Shown here: in pieces, positions 1 to 13,770 of the stretch
How positions within the stretch are numbered: the stretch's first letter is position 1
Layout: the number at the start of each line of letters is the position of its first letter
DNA from: Bugula neritina
Taxonomy: Eukaryota > Bryozoa > Gymnolaemata > Cheilostomatida > Bugulidae
Reading direction: 5' to 3'
NCBI GenBank assembly: GCA_964035545.1
Contig: OZ037765.1
Coordinates: forward strand, 23,004,004-23,066,003
DNA length: 62,000 bases
Notes under the pieces: model-generated
Databases searched by the model: none
What the model was told of the DNA's origin: nothing
Seen by the model: only the letters and a program-made list of their open reading frames with translations
Translations under genes and position numbers: made by a program

Positions 1-3000
1 ATTTAATTTCAAAAATACACTTACATAACATAGACCTTTAAAAACCAATAAATTTTTTTGGTATGTGACCAAAAATAAATAATTATGATTTATTTGAAAT
101 TATCAGAAAAAAATTTGTGTTTAGAAACTTGCTTGTTTTGCTATATGTTTTTTTTGCCAAGTGATTTCATTTCAGTGCTCTACACATACACACAGCTTGT
201 CTACATAGGTTTATGACAAAATAACACAATATATATTGATATATACCAGCTGAAACAGATTCGAAAAGTGAAACTGCAATGGCATCTGTTTCATGAACGT
301 GCAGCTGAATCAAGAGAGAGAGACACGAATGAAAGAAGAAGGCTTTTGGGAAATATCCTTCTTTGTGTGCATTAGAGATATTGGCTGATGAAAATATGCT
401 TCTGCAGCTCATGTCATTACACAAACCATCTTTACCTTGCAGATCACTAGTACACACCAATTGTCTGAATGAAAGCATTTTCTAGGGATTTGCTTGCTTT
501 GTATCAAATCCCAAATGCTGTTATGAAAACACTGATTGGAAAACCTTTGATTGCATTATTCCATTACTTGAGATACTATTATAAAGTAATCTTGGAACAA
601 ATAAAGATGTCTCAGGGGACAATGTTATATAATTTAAAGATGCAAAAACACTATCCACTTGTATCTGCATGAGTGGTATGTAGTAAATTTCGCCTGCGTA
701 TCTGCCAGCCTCTATTCAATTGAATTAATCTAATTTAGTTAGGATTGCTATGTGGTTGTAAAGAGTTGGCTGAGAAGAGAAATGACAGGTTCAGCTATAC
801 ACAAGCTGTTAATCAATCTGCTGTATCATATAAGAGGTAATCTTACTACGGCATTGATTCCTTCCCAGGTGTTTCGGATAGGATTGGCAACTTGCAGGTC
901 AAAAGTCTACAGGAGCAGCTCTATTAGTCCTGGTAGGTTTGCTGAATCTGAGATTGTGGCTAACTTTTTTTATAACAATTTTAATTAATTGTTCACATCA
1001 TAAAGGCTTTAATTCAGATCACAAAAACAATCTTAAAAAGAAATGGTAGAAGCTATTGACCCTGTTTTACCAAATGTTATTTTATATTTCAAGTGGTAAA
1101 ACTGGAAGCATTTTAATTTTCATAATGTTTAGTAATTTAAAAAATATCACTTTGCATGTAATTTACAAAATTTTAAATTTATAGAATATTTAAGAAAATC
1201 AACAATTAAACACACGAACTTCATGCAATTTTATTAGATGTGTAGTTGACAAATATAACGGTTGATTAGGAGTGAAATGAATGTTATAGTTATTTAGAAA
1301 GATTCCAAGGGTAAATTTAATCTCTATATACACATACCTACAATAATTTTCAGCTGAATATAATATTATGATTTGTTAAGCCCAATCAAATACATGCTAC
1401 TAGAGTTGCAGGTTAAAAACCTTGCATCTGCAAATACTAATCTATAATAAATAGCCCGATGTTACGCAACACCCAATGTTATTAACCTACTAACACGATT
1501 ATTTATTATTGCTGTTCTTAGAATTAAAAGCAATTTCCTGTAGCTATATTGAGTTTTGGCATGTGTAACATTTGTTTAATTGCTTATACATTGTAAATTA
1601 TAACTGCAGGCATAACTGAAGCTCGTTTAGCTTAGTTGTCTATAAGGAAAATAATAAAGCATCTTCATTCTAACTTACTGAATCTAAACCATTATCTAAG
1701 TTGTATACATTCTGATGGAGCAATCATTATTCTCCGAAATATGTTTGCCTTTATTTGATGATTTTTACTCATACGATTACAGTTGGGTAGCTTAATAATC
1801 AACCCCTTTTGCCTTGCTTGGTAAGAAGATGTTTGTAAAGGACTTTTTGGTATTCATATGCTTATGTACGTAAGTTTTGTCAGTTTGAAACTAGCTTTAA
1901 ACTTTTATAGATTTATGTTTCCATTATAATCAACTTATTTTTTACCAAATTCTGCCTCCTGCGTACAAATTTCTGGCAGCTGTCTCCTTGTCACTAGTGA
2001 TGATAACATGTAACAGAGACACAATGAGGCTGACCTAGAAAATGTTGGCATCCTTCCAGTCTTTGTGCATTAAGTCTTACGTAATAGGGGCTTTTGGAAA
2101 ACGCTCGTCTGATTGTTTCAATGATAAAACCAATGTGTTAGTTGAAAAGGTAGGTGCAGTAATGGAGAAATTGAGAAAAACCTGTGTTCTATATTAAAAA
2201 ATGTAGCAAAAGAAGCTATTTTAGGCTAATTTCTCCACTACTGCCCTTAAATGTAGTTGACTGTCTCAAATTTGTAGCTTTATGAATAAAATATTTAGGT
2301 TATAAGTAATATTTTATTTGTTGACATGCACTCTGATAAAATGTACCTACAACTGGTCAGGTTATCATTTACAGCTTACAGCTGTTGCTTGTAATCATGG
2401 TGATTGAGACTGAAGACCCTAATAATTATTGCAGTATGTAAAGTATTTTGGTTAATTGTCAAAAATTATTTCTGATATAGATTGCATGATTAAAATGTGG
2501 CATGCCTCAATGCTCAGTTGCAATGTTTTCATTCAGTCACTTTCTCAGATTTTCACTTATTTGTTCAATTAATAGGTTATTGCATCCATTCTATTCCTAT
2601 TATAATATGATGCACTCATCAAAACAAAGTCGGTGATGCAAGCACCTGGTGATTGCCAAATAAAAAGGCAGCTATCCATTATTAATTGACATAAAAACAA
2701 AGTTATCCTTATCTCAACAAAATGAAAAAACAAATCCCAACCAAAGCCATTATATTATATATTAGGTATTTAGCCTGTGATCTTTAGATTATTCAAAGTT
2801 TCTCTTTTTCAAACAATATTTGGTGAGATAGGCTGAAAATGAATTTGTGAGCAGAAAAGATGATATTTGTTTTACAAACATTGTGATTTCCTGAGTTGTG
2901 AGCAAAGTATTAGGCTACAAAGTCTTCAAATAGAGCAGAACAGAGCTTAGTAATCTGCTAGCTAGCTTCGCTGATAGACTATAATTATTATAGTACTTGA

Positions 3001-3039
3001 TTAAATCATAACTGTGCTATTTCTATTAGCAAAGCAAAC
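1..3039. other. intergenic DNA, no gene seen
   Basis: AT-rich sequence upstream of the arrestin gene. The short open frames here (for example 167-478 on the minus strand and 752-988 on the plus strand) show no family resemblance and no splice-site support. The only structured item noticed is a short inverted-repeat element at 2151-2249. The promoter of the arrestin gene should lie in the last part, but no clear core element can be pointed to. Confidence 0.6.
2151..2249. mobile_element. short MITE-like element, copy 1
   Basis: The left end reads taggtgcagtaatggagaaa and the right end is its imperfect reverse complement (ttctccactactgccctta). Total length is about 99 bp. A second, longer copy with the same ends lies at 56831-56991. 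Matching terminal inverted repeats that begin and end in TA, with no coding capacity, fit a non-autonomous DNA transposon with a TA target site. The assignment to a superfamily is inference. Confidence 0.6.
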
Positions 3040-4687
3040 ATGTTCAAGAAACCAAAAGGATTGTCAAAGATTAGTGGTGAGTTTGAGAATTAGCCTGAAA
3101 ATCATAGTTGAAAATTTAGTTATGACGGAAAAATAAGGTCTTAAAGATTAAGGGTGGCTTATTAATAAAAAGTTGCTTTAAGTTTATTGCTGCGATTAGC
3201 TCCTGTATTCTAAACAAAAAATAACTTGATCATTGATAAACAAGATCATTTTTCCCAGTAACCTGCATAGCTTTTGTGAAAGTCTTCTTATGAATGTAAG
3301 GTTACTTTTTTATAAAAATAGTTATGGTTAAATGTACAGTACGTCACACCAAGGATTTTGATACTTACAGATTCACCTATTTAGGTCAAGTGGAGGTTAA
3401 AAGCCTCACTTGATGACCTGGCACATACCTAATAGGCTAATTTTTTATGAGAAAGTCTTCAGGCAATAAACAAGTGTTTCTGAAGGATCTGTTCATTATG
3501 TAGGCAGGAATTAGAAAGCTTTTCATGTCATACTTGCTCATTTTATTTTTGCAGTTGAGAAGCCTAGTTGTGAGGGCAATATGGAGAACATGATTATAGA
3601 GAACACAGCGACTTTAGAGAAACCAGCATTTGTGGCAGGTGACAACATAACTGGTGTCATAAATATTCGTTCTGATCAGCAACTCGCTTTGACAAATGTA
3701 CAATTGACACTTATTGGAGAAGGCAAGGTATATTACCATAAAACCAACTACCGAAATCAAAAATTATGTGAAATAAAAATTTCACCAATGCCTATTAAAG
3801 AGTACAGCACAGAATCTGGAAAAGTGTGGAGGATACCATTCTCTATCAAATCCACCGACAATCTGAGTTCAACTATCGATGGCAATAAAAAGGGGAAAGT
3901 TCATTATTACCTTTCATGGGAGGTGGACAGTGATGGTGGCTTTTGTTTTCAACAGCAACGGGAAGTGATTATTCTCGCAAATCATTGTCTGGAGACTCTG
4001 CCGCGCAGCCATGAGATTTCAGGAGACAATATGAACGAAGAGGAACATGACAACATGGTGCTGCATTTATATTCACCAGCGAGTGCCTACCTACCAGGTG
4101 AATCGATCCAATTCAGAGCCTTTGTACACAACAAGGGCAAAAAATCAATCAAGAAAATTGCCATCTTTTTAATTCAAAATGTTCTGTTCTACAAATCTCG
4201 CCGCAATATGGACATAAAAGGTCGAAACAGATCTTTTCTGATGAGTGCTAAAGAGATATCAGTGCAACTGAAAGAGGATCAAGAAAGAGAATGGACAGAT
4301 GAGCTTCAAATTCCAGACCCTGTTGCCCCCAGTGCTACGGGCTTCCACAAGGTTCATTACGAGTTGGTCCTTGTAGCCATTACAAAGGGGAAGAAGTCAA
4401 ACACAAGGCATTTGTTTGATGAAGTAAGGTATCACTTTGATATGGAGACTTACCAAGACGATCACTTTCGAGACTATTTACCACATGCTACGTGCGAGCT
4501 ACATATCGGCAGTCACCATGGCAACAAACTCTCTTCTTACATGAGTTCTGGAGAGAAACCAATACAAGCCATCCATGATATCTGGAAATGTAATCCAAGT
4601 GATCAAGCTGGAGCAAAATCAAAAGCAAGCAAACCGAAACAGTCTTACAACAACTTAGCTGCCTTTATTTTGACAGATCAAGATTGA
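3040..4687 (+). CDS. arrestin domain-containing protein (alpha-arrestin)
   Basis: Two exons: 3040-3076 and 3555-4687, giving 389 residues. Exon 1 encodes MFKKPKGLSKIS and ends at a GTGAG donor; exon 2 follows a TTTTGCAG acceptor and the frame runs through without a break. The fold is that of the arrestin N domain (about residues 22-165, with FVAGDNITGVINIRS and the conserved beta strands NVQLTLIGEGKVYY and RIPFSI) followed by the arrestin C domain (about 185-340, with YLPGESIQFRAFVHNKGKKS and VHYELVLVAITKGKK). Alpha-arrestins are cytosolic adaptors that link membrane proteins to ubiquitin ligases and endocytosis. Many carry C-terminal PPxY motifs; none is visible here, so recruitment of NEDD4-type ligases would have to work differently. 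The family call is firm; the exact orthologue is not known. The gene converges on the Rab gene downstream. Confidence 0.85.
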
Positions 4688-5909
4688 CACTTGTATCTTT
4701 TGATTCTTCCCAGTCATTATTGCCATTATAATACAGAAATCCTAATGTAGATAGCACTATCTGCTATAAGATTTTACATAGATTATTGCTGCTATAACTA
4801 ACTATAGTTTATATGTCTTAACATTTTGAACTACTTAAAACTGCAAAATACAAAAAAATTAAAGCCATGTTATTTGTAAATTTATAAACTATACAGGTGT
4901 AAACTTATGCAATATAATATAATGCAACATAATATGTATACGTATTACTCTACATGCATATCAAACAGTAACCTTAAAGCGGTTTTAAGTGATACCAATT
5001 TATCAATACATACATTGTAACTCTTAATTTTTTTGATCATTCTTTGCTGTATAATATTTTTAAACATTTTATGCTTTTTACACATCCATTGTTGACATTA
5101 TATTTTTGCAAATACAACTGTAAGATGATTTTGCCGTTGTTTTTTGAAATAATATGTTTAATGTATTTGTTATACTATAATAAGATTTGATATAAAATAA
5201 AATTATCATTTTTATTCCAATGGAGTATAGTCATGCTAACCAACGAAATATAATTCATTATAGTTATACTAGTTATATTTCAATGATACTAACTGCTACA
5301 CCTTGATATATATTCTCTCCCTGCTTATTTACAGTTGCTAAAACAGTTACAGTCAAGTGCTGGAGATCGTGGTGAATATTGCAGTAATTAAACCATATAT
5401 ACATCACAAAGTTTTATTCATTTGCCATATTTGTTATCATTAGCATTAAAACAAACTATGTAACCTGCTCATAATAGTAATAGACAGATGTAGTTCTTTA
5501 TTAGTTGGGCATTAAAGGGAAGACAATCCCATAAACTGAACCACAATCATTCTTACAAAAACTAATTTAACAGTTCAATAAAAGAATAGCAAGTCTATAA
5601 ACACTGGAGATAATTCGATTGCAAAGGCAGGGTTTAACACACAAAATATAGATTATTTCTACATGAATGATAGAATGAGATGTTAGAATAGGGAAAGGAG
5701 AGATTAGGAAGTTGACCTAAAGCTTATGTCTAAACTCTAAAGTATAAAAGAACAAAAAGCAAGTAAACAAAATAAAGTGCATTACATAATAAAATGACTA
5801 GAACTGTATAAAAACCCAATAGAGAAAATGATTGTAAAAACACAATAAGATCTGTTAATAATAGCTATATAAAATATACATCTGGCCCCCTGAACTATTG
5901 TCATATCTA
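4688..5909. other. convergent 3' intergenic region
   Basis: AT-rich DNA between the arrestin stop codon (+) and the Rab stop codon (-). It presumably holds the two 3' UTRs. Reverse-strand AATAAA candidates for the Rab gene are seen near 5413-5418 and 5497-5502. No gene is seen. Confidence 0.5.
5196..5201 (+). promoter_or_regulatory. candidate polyadenylation signal of the arrestin gene
   Basis: An AATAAA hexamer about 510 nt after the arrestin stop codon, followed by a T-rich stretch. It is a plausible 3' end, but AATAAA is frequent by chance in DNA this AT-rich. Confidence 0.3.
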
Positions 5910-8900
5910 TCAACAACTACATTTATTTCCACCTGATGGATGGTTTAAAAGGAATTGCTGTAGGCTCTTGCGCCCATCTCGGTGGTGATTTCCATTTTCT
6001 ACACACTTCACTTCCTTCAAGGTTCTGTAAATTAAAATAATAATTTATTTGAACAAATTGAGCCATTTTCCTGTAACCAACTTTTAGTCACATGTTAGAC
6101 ATATAAAGTAGTATTGAAGCAGAGAGTCAGGTTGACTTGCCATAATGAAAAGACAAAAATATCATTATTAATGAACCAGTGATGCAACATTGACAAACTT
6201 GCATAACATAAGTACTGTGAAGAAACCAGGCAATGGCTGCTCTATCAATAACACTGGCGAAGTATGTAAACCTAGTGGTTAGTCAATTAAAAGGTAATCT
6301 GAAATCTCTATGCTTATGGTTAACATACTTCATACAACTCTGAATATGGCATTAGTAGTGGTCAAAATATTTCATCAGTTTGCACATATTTTTTCATTTT
6401 AAATTTGAAATATTTTAACTGCAAACATGAAGTTTCTATTTTACCTTTCTACCATTAAGTTGTAGAGAAATGTGCGAACAGCTCTCCCAACTAATACATT
6501 TTGCATTTACCAGCAATTACAGTCAGAAATACAACATAACATGTGCACACGACTTCCTTTATCTGCAGTACTCAAATCAACAAGACAGGCTAAATACATA
6601 CTTAGCTAGAGCATTGAAAGCCAAATCTACATTCTGTCCAGTCTTGGCACTTGTTTCCATAAAGGGAATCCCAAGCTCCTGAAACAACATACAGCCATTT
6701 ATATTTATGATTTAAATGCTAAATTATTGCAAAACTGCGAATCCTATAAGTGAATAGATGCTAGGAAAGGCATGAAGGAGCAGCCGTGGTCTAGGGGCTA
6801 AAGCGTCTGCCTAGTAAACACAAAGTCATGGGTTCGAGCCCCAACAAAGGCCATTGGTGATGTTAGGAAGAGCATTCAGTCATAATTTTTCCTGTGCCAC
6901 ATCTGAATAAGTCCTTAGCCTGATTTAACAAAAACTCCTTCCATCAAGGGTTTTCTCACAGGGATGGTGACTAGAAACTTGTGTGAGTTTTTACATGTTA
7001 GGTAAGGCATAGCATGAAACATTACAATATTTAACTTCATAAAAACCATGACAATAAAAACAATTCGTCACTAATAAATTATAACATGTTAACAACTGAA
7101 CGAAGAAGCCCCTGTTGCTGTGTAAGTTATTATGATCTATTATCTATATTATTAGGTTTTTATATAAATGTATGAATAGCAGCGTCACAGCTAAACAAAA
7201 AATTTAAATTCTCTTAGTAAGAAGGTAGCAAAAGAATCATTTGAATCATCTCATAAACACTTTTAATTAGTTGTTCTATTTTATTATTCAAACACAACTT
7301 CCTACCACTATGTCTAGATGAACTTTGAACCATTAAATACTTACGTCAGCTAGCTTTTGACCTTGTTCAGTTTTAATAACTCTCTTTACAAGTACATCAG
7401 CTTTATTTCCTAACAGCATAATGATTGTGTCATCACCTGCATGCTCCTTTATTTCAGTTAACCAGTTCTGAAACGAGACAAAAAAATTGATAACCGACAC
7501 AAACTACAAGTCAATGTTACAGAGATTAGAGCGAGAGGCTCAAATTCCACCCAAGACCTAAACTTGTTTTCAGTAACTGATTCCTTCAGTATTCCTTTAA
7601 TAGCAGCAGAATGTCACTAGTTGCAAAAAAATTAATCAAGTAACTGCATTCAGTAAACTCAACTCACCCGAATATTTTCAAAACTGCTACGATTTGTGAT
7701 ATCATAGACAAGCAGTAAAGCTGCAAAATAAACACAAACTTGATAGAAGTTAGAGACAACACAATCTATCAAAAAGAAATAAAACAGTTTAGAAAGGAAA
7801 AACTATGGTGGTACAATGTAATGAGTTGTATAAATTTACTAAATGTCACAGAAATGTACACAAACATTAAGTTTATCTCCGCTGATTAAATAATGAGAAA
7901 TATGAAAGCAGACATAAGCTGATACTAAATTAACACGATAGAAACTCAATAGATGCAAGAAATAAAGTCAAAGATTGATTTCAAGGCAGAAAATAATGCA
8001 ATAAAATATAACTTAAACTCAATATAAAGCACACAAACTTACTATATTCTGTAGAGCATATTCAGATATAAAATACGCTCATATTGTTCTAAAAACAAAT
8101 TTAGCATTATAAAAACCGGTGCTAACAACTTTTTATGAGGTGCTGCCTTGCACCTTGGGTAAAGCAAGCAACGGATAAGCTACATTATACAGAGTGCTGC
8201 CAAATCCCGTGTACTGCATGTTGAATTTTTAACTGATTTAAATGCAGCAGCTCTATTTATATAAATTACCTTTTTGACAAAGTACTTAATTGAAATATTT
8301 GTTTTAAAAGCAGGAAGACAACTCTTAATTTGTATCAGATTTTAGGATTGTCTTTTCTTTGATGGGAAGACAATCCTAAAATCTATTAAATGAGCTTTAG
8401 AGCAGAAGATAGCAGATTCAGAAAGCATCCAAGTGTGGCGGAAACTTTGAAGATTTTATAATGCAAAGTCTATGTCAATATAGAAGTATGATGAAAATGA
8501 AATACAAGCAACTTGCCTATAATGAATTACACGGCCCACTGCCTGAGTAAAATTAAGAGTATTACTAAAATGTTAAAGAGAGGTTGCATTGTACTACTGC
8601 AATATGATAGGGCCTGGCCACATTGAGGTACAATAGTCTATATTTTTGAGACTGTTGAGAAGGCAAGGAATTGGCATATATGTTAAGGAATGCACAGTAA
8701 AAGCTATCAGAATATTATATTGATTTAGCCAAGTACCTTCAGCGTCTCTGTAATAAGCTCTACTAATGCTTTTAAATCTCTCTTGTCCTGCTGTGTCCCA
8801 TATCTACAACATGTAACCAATATGCATACTTCTAGTGCACAGTTAATTACTACATAACAGCATCGTTTGGTCATGACTCATATTTAGCATTGTTATAATC

Positions 8901-10939
8901 TCATAGTCGTAATTTTAACCCATGCCAATAATATCATGATATTATAATTTATATAAACTTTAACCATGAAAAATTATTTTCTCAAATACTAATGAAAAAA
9001 TGTGAGAACAAAATTCTCATTTTATTAGAATTCATATACCAGAATTATTATAACAAAGTAATATAGCCATTCTACTTTTGCTGCAAACTAGGCATGAGAG
9101 TCTCTTAAATCCCCGAAGAACTCACAAACTTGAGAGCGTGCTTAATGCTTTAAGAAGTGAGAGAAATGAATAAAATCTATATTAGTGTTGATTGTATAGC
9201 AGTAGGTAGCTCTTACCTGTAACTTTACTTTAGTTCCATCAACTTCAACTACTTTATTCTGCAAATATCAAAGCCAGCTAAAGTAATCATGGCGCTGGTT
9301 TAATGATTCTACAGCTACATAATAACCTAGCAATATGATACACAACCAGCTACATACCACGACACGCGTACCACAAGTAAAACAAAAACACTAGTGAGAA
9401 GTTTTGTGTTGGAGTAATTTCACAATGTTAAGCCAAAAACTTTAGGGACTTTTTAGAAACTTTCAGTTGAGTGAAGGAAAAGACGAAAATTGCACAGGCT
9501 TCTCCACCCAATCTATAATGTGACAAACCTAATCTTGCCGTAGTTGTAAACAACTTTCGCATGCTTCTATTCCCTTGTGCAAGAAGTGCATAATCTTCAT
9601 AACATCTCTAATATTTAATCTGTGTTAGAAGATTGAATCGTTCAGAGCCAACAAATAAATTCAATACACATAGACTTTGTCATGCTACAAAAATCTGTTT
9701 TTCAATGTTCTAAAATATATATAATCCAAACTGGGCTCTTCCAAGTTTAGTCCAGCACATCATTACAACCGTAGTTACTCTTTAAGTCACATATAAAGCA
9801 CTTACTCTAAAATCAATCCCTACTGTGCATATGAAGCTACCAGATAAAAAGGTACCATCTCTAAACTTGGTGAGCAAGCAGGTCTTCCCAACAGATGAAT
9901 CTCCTACCAGCATAATCTAGAAATTATATGACATTTATAACATAATACCTTTATATATACAGTACACTGTAATCTTTATACAAAGAAGATATGTTATATT
10001 CATTGTACCTAAATAGAAGTACATAAAATGAGCAGTGTGTCCCATTCACACAATTAGATACATTATGGAACAAAAAACTGAAAATTATTACACAAATTTG
10101 CTAAATAGATACCAAAATAGATTTTCAAAATAAAAAAATTTTAATAGCAAAGCTATTCTGGTAAACATTGTTTAAATAAAAATGTAAATGGAAGTGTTGC
10201 AGCCTAATAGTGATCCAATTTCCTTTCTATACCAAAAATTTATTAATAACAAAACATACGTTTGATTAAACAAATTGTTTACATCTATTATCCATGCATG
10301 AATAGCTCACTTTCAGCAAGCTTTGTGGGGCAGATGGGAAATAAAACCATAACACAAAACAAGTGATCATTGATACTAAATACTTAAAACATTGCAGACA
10401 ATAATGACAACTATGGCTGCACTCAACGAAGCACTAACTGAAATGCAAAACAAGTATGGGCACTAGACAGTGGCAGATTACTTGCTTTAATATTCAACAA
10501 AGTCCATAATCCAAGCTTAGATGTAGTTATAAAAGTCAGTAGGTAGTTTAATAGTCTGTTGCTTATTTGAAAACACTATTTAAAAACATGTTTCAAGTTT
10601 GTTGTTAGCATTAAATATGACTTAAATATGAATGTAGATGTATATAATGCATTATAAGATCAGTCAACAACCTAAAAGTAGATTTTGTTAGTATTTTTGC
10701 TACTGAAGCTGGAATTTTCCCCAGTTAATGTTTTCTCTAAACTCTTAGTATGTTGATATTTAAAAAAAGTATTAGCTTCAAGTAAATCCTGGTCAACATT
10801 ATTTATCTACGTTTACTAGTTCAAATACGAAAGAGAAAATACTAGACTGACATTATTTTACCTTGGCAGTGATGTCAAATTCTGGCAAGTGTGACTTTGG
10901 GTCCGAAGAAAGTGACCAATCCCCTTTTCGAACTGTCAT
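5910..10939 (-). CDS. Rab family small GTPase, Rab26/Rab37-like
   Basis: Eight exons on the minus strand: 10862-10939, 9806-9916, 9217-9258, 8737-8803, 7668-7720, 7345-7467, 6602-6678 and 5910-6024. They sum to 666 nt, or 221 residues, with all phases closing. All G motifs are present: P-loop GDSSVGKT (31-38), switch I Thr57 in STVGIDFR-like ICTVGIDFR, WDTAGQERF (79-87), NKAD (138-141) and ETSAK (166-170). The protein ends in CSC, a CXC double-geranylgeranylation signal, so it should be membrane-anchored. The pieces YYRDAEALLLVYD and the VGIDFRNKV region resemble Rab26 and Rab37, which regulate secretory-granule and vesicle traffic; Rab8/10-type proteins are the nearest alternative. The length matches the family (about 220). 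The start is the first ATG and gives a short 26-residue head before the G domain. Confidence 0.9.
6778..6990 (+). mobile_element. tRNA-derived SINE
   Basis: This lies in the Rab intron between 6679 and 7344, in the opposite orientation to the gene. It starts with a tRNA-like head: an A-box-like TGGTCTAGGGG at 6787-6797 and a perfect B box GGTTCGAGCCC at 6831-6841. The head does not fold into a convincing mature tRNA. It is followed by a non-tRNA body with the stretch gttaggaagagcattcagtc, which resembles conserved central domains of SINEs known from marine invertebrates. The right boundary is approximate. Confidence 0.65.
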
Positions 10940-11483
10940 TTCTTATTGCTGTGTCTACCTTCCTTCAGCTGCTAGGTTATATTCAGTCTACCCAGCAATA
11001 GATAGCTGTCTTGACCAGCAGTCAACGTGAAGGCTAATGATTTAGAATAGTCATCATTGTTTTACCAGCCTCTATGTTTAGTAGCACACTAGTAGTATTA
11101 CTAATACAATGCATAGGCTACTACTAGTAGTAAAAATATTCCTACTACCAGTAGTATTCCTACTGCTCAACTAATAGACACAATAATAAAGCAAAAATAA
11201 CATTTACCTGCAGTTAAATTCATTAGCTAAATTAGACTACCCACAAGATTTGCATTACTGGTAACTGCATGTATATTGATATATCTCAGTAGATATGCAC
11301 TTACAAGTTACAGCAGGTCATTATAGTTGGTTGTATTAAATGTGGTGGTTGCATGGCCTTCCCAGGAAAATTTTTATGTTTATATATTGGCTAAATGGCG
11401 ACTTTTGCATTGAATTGGCCAAGAGTTTGATCATGATTATACACAGATGTACAGCAGATATACACATATATTAAGTTTATTAC

Positions 11484-11488
<5 letters not shown>

Positions 11489-11517
<29 letters not shown>
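11489..11517. repeat. (TA)n microsatellite
   Basis: An uninterrupted run of about 14 TA dinucleotides. Confidence 0.95.
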
Positions 11518-11522
<5 letters not shown>

Positions 11523-12671
11523 TTATGAGCAGGGCTGGGGTGCATTACTAATTAGATGAGCAAGCAGCTTGTAGGAGTAATTAAAATGATAGTAATGGTC
11601 CATCTAAAGCTCATATTGATGCAATATTGAAAACAACACCATTGCTAAGTTTTAACAGCCAGTGATTTTTCTGCCAGTTTTTTCATTATAATAATCCCTT
11701 CACATCACGGAATCGAGAGCCTAAACTAACTAGCAACTAGCATAATCTAATCAGCTGCGGAGAATGCTGAACTAAATTGCAGAGCCACTAGCAAGTCTAA
11801 TACCGAAAACTAAATTACTGGTGAGTCTATCTTTAATAAAACATAAAACATTAGAATCTTACTGATGATAAATCATGGCCAGAAATGTGTAAGCGCAGAC
11901 AACCTAATATTGTTACGGACATCAGAGAAGGCCTTTGAGATGAACAAAATTAAGCATAAGTATAATTGTATTTGTACTGCTGGTTATAGTTAATGATTAT
12001 AAATAAAAGTACCAACAATATTGATATCTAAAATTAATTAGTTAAATTTTGAAATTAAGTTTTACACATTAGTATATTTATTGAATAATTCATCAACACT
12101 AGCAGAAGATTCTTTCGAGACTGAGTAATGATCTGCAATGTACAAATAAACCTTACTGCAACTTTAAGTATCATTATCATAACTTCTTTCAGGTGATGAC
12201 ACATAGTTTACCAAATTTAGTTTTACCTTGTCACAGTGACAGTCATTAAAATTATTATATTAATATTCATTGTGATTGTAATTATCATTCACCGATTCAG
12301 TGCCCTCTATATCTTGTAGTCAGAGGTTTATTTTGAATTTTTCACTTTTTTGTTTGGAAATAAAAAGATACTTCATTAATATTTGTGTTAGTGTTACTGT
12401 TACCGTCAACTAAAGAGATATTCATGGTCTTTTAGTTTTACTGTCACTGTAATTGTATTTGTTATTTTTGCATAATAATAATTAAGTTGTAATTGTTAAT
12501 ACTTAATTATTATAACCATTACCATGGGTAAAAATATTCACTTTTACTTTTATTGTAATTTAAATCATTATTGACTTTGAGACTTAGAGTTAGACTATTG
12601 ACTGATAACTGATAAGTAATAAAACTAAGACTTACAGTAACACTAACTCTAAGAGCAAGAGTTAGAGTGTT

Positions 12672-12870
12672 AAACTTAAACTTAATAGTAATAGTAATAC
12701 TAATAGTAATAGTAATAGTAATACTTATACCATTAGTATTACTAGTACTAGTACTAGTAGTATTACATTTACTAATTTAGTGATTTACTATCAGTATTAC
12801 TATTAGTATTAGTATTAGTATTACTATTAGAGTAGTACTATTAGTGTTACATTTACAGTTTACTGCAATA
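12672..12870. repeat. degenerate trinucleotide repeat (AGT/ACT/ATT)
   Basis: A run of variants of agtaat, agtatt and actagt with no fixed unit order, for example taatagtaatagtaatac. The 3-base periodicity is conspicuous. Similar tracts recur at 13497-13770, 27990-28170 and 53096-53360. Confidence 0.8.
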
Positions 12871-13496
12871 GTTGTAGTAATACTAACATTTGTTATAATA
12901 TTAATAGACATAGTGAAAGTTATAATTCTTGCCTAACTTTAAGTTAAAGTTATATTTAATCGTAATCTTTAGGGTTTAGGCTAACCAAAAACCTAAACTT
13001 GAACTTTGCGAAACCCTCAACTCGAGCTGATCCAATGCCCACCTTGACCTTATCCGTTCATCATGGTTGCGCTACTCCAACTTTTCGCCTTGTTCCCTAT
13101 TTCCTCCCTAAGAAAGTTAGTAGGCGGTGTTTCTATCAGTACCAGACTCTATCAGAACTCATGATTATATCCACCTGCTTTCACAAATCGTGCTGTCTAC
13201 CCTTTGGTTCTCAACCAGCCTGGTAAATTTACCTATTTTCTCTCGCCTGCCTAGCTCTGTAAAGTTCCGGAGACCACCTTTAAAAAGACTGTTTTAGTGT
13301 TTACTGCAAATTTTTATTTGTATTTCATACGTTGAACTTGAGGTTCTCTGAAGCAAACTCTAGCTGCTCCGTTAAAATTAAACTCTCCAGTCAAACTCAG
13401 AGACAAGTGCTTATCTTCAAAAAGAATATAAATATCTATATTGATATCCTAAATAAATGATGAATAAATTTTCGTACGCTTTTCAAATATTTTGAT

Positions 13497-13770
13497 TTTC
13501 ATAATGATAATGATAATCATAATGATAATGATATGATATTGATAATCATTATAAAATTAAATATGATGATGATTACCATTATCATTATGATGGCCGTAAA
13601 ACTAAAAAGATTACGATTAAAATAAGTAACAGTTTAATTCGTATTCTAATAGTACTAGTCATGCTAATAGTAATAGTAAATGTAATATTAATAATCATTA
13701 TCATTATGGTTTTATTTTAATACTAATACTGGAATAGTAATACTAATAGTATAATAGTGAGTAATAGTAA
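13497..13770. repeat. degenerate trinucleotide repeat (ATG/ATA/AGT)
   Basis: The first part consists of ATGATA/ATCATT variants, including an imperfect inverted arrangement (ataatgataatgataatc near 13500 and attaccattatcattatga near 13572). It then passes into the AGT/AAT vocabulary of the 12.7 kb tract. Confidence 0.75.

Noticed and set aside
6778-6850. A functional tRNA gene
   Set aside because: A and B boxes are present but the anticodon and acceptor stems do not pair convincingly and a SINE body follows.
12999-13226. A 75-codon open frame in a less AT-rich patch
   Set aside because: No homology, no splice context, and the reading frame has no continuation.
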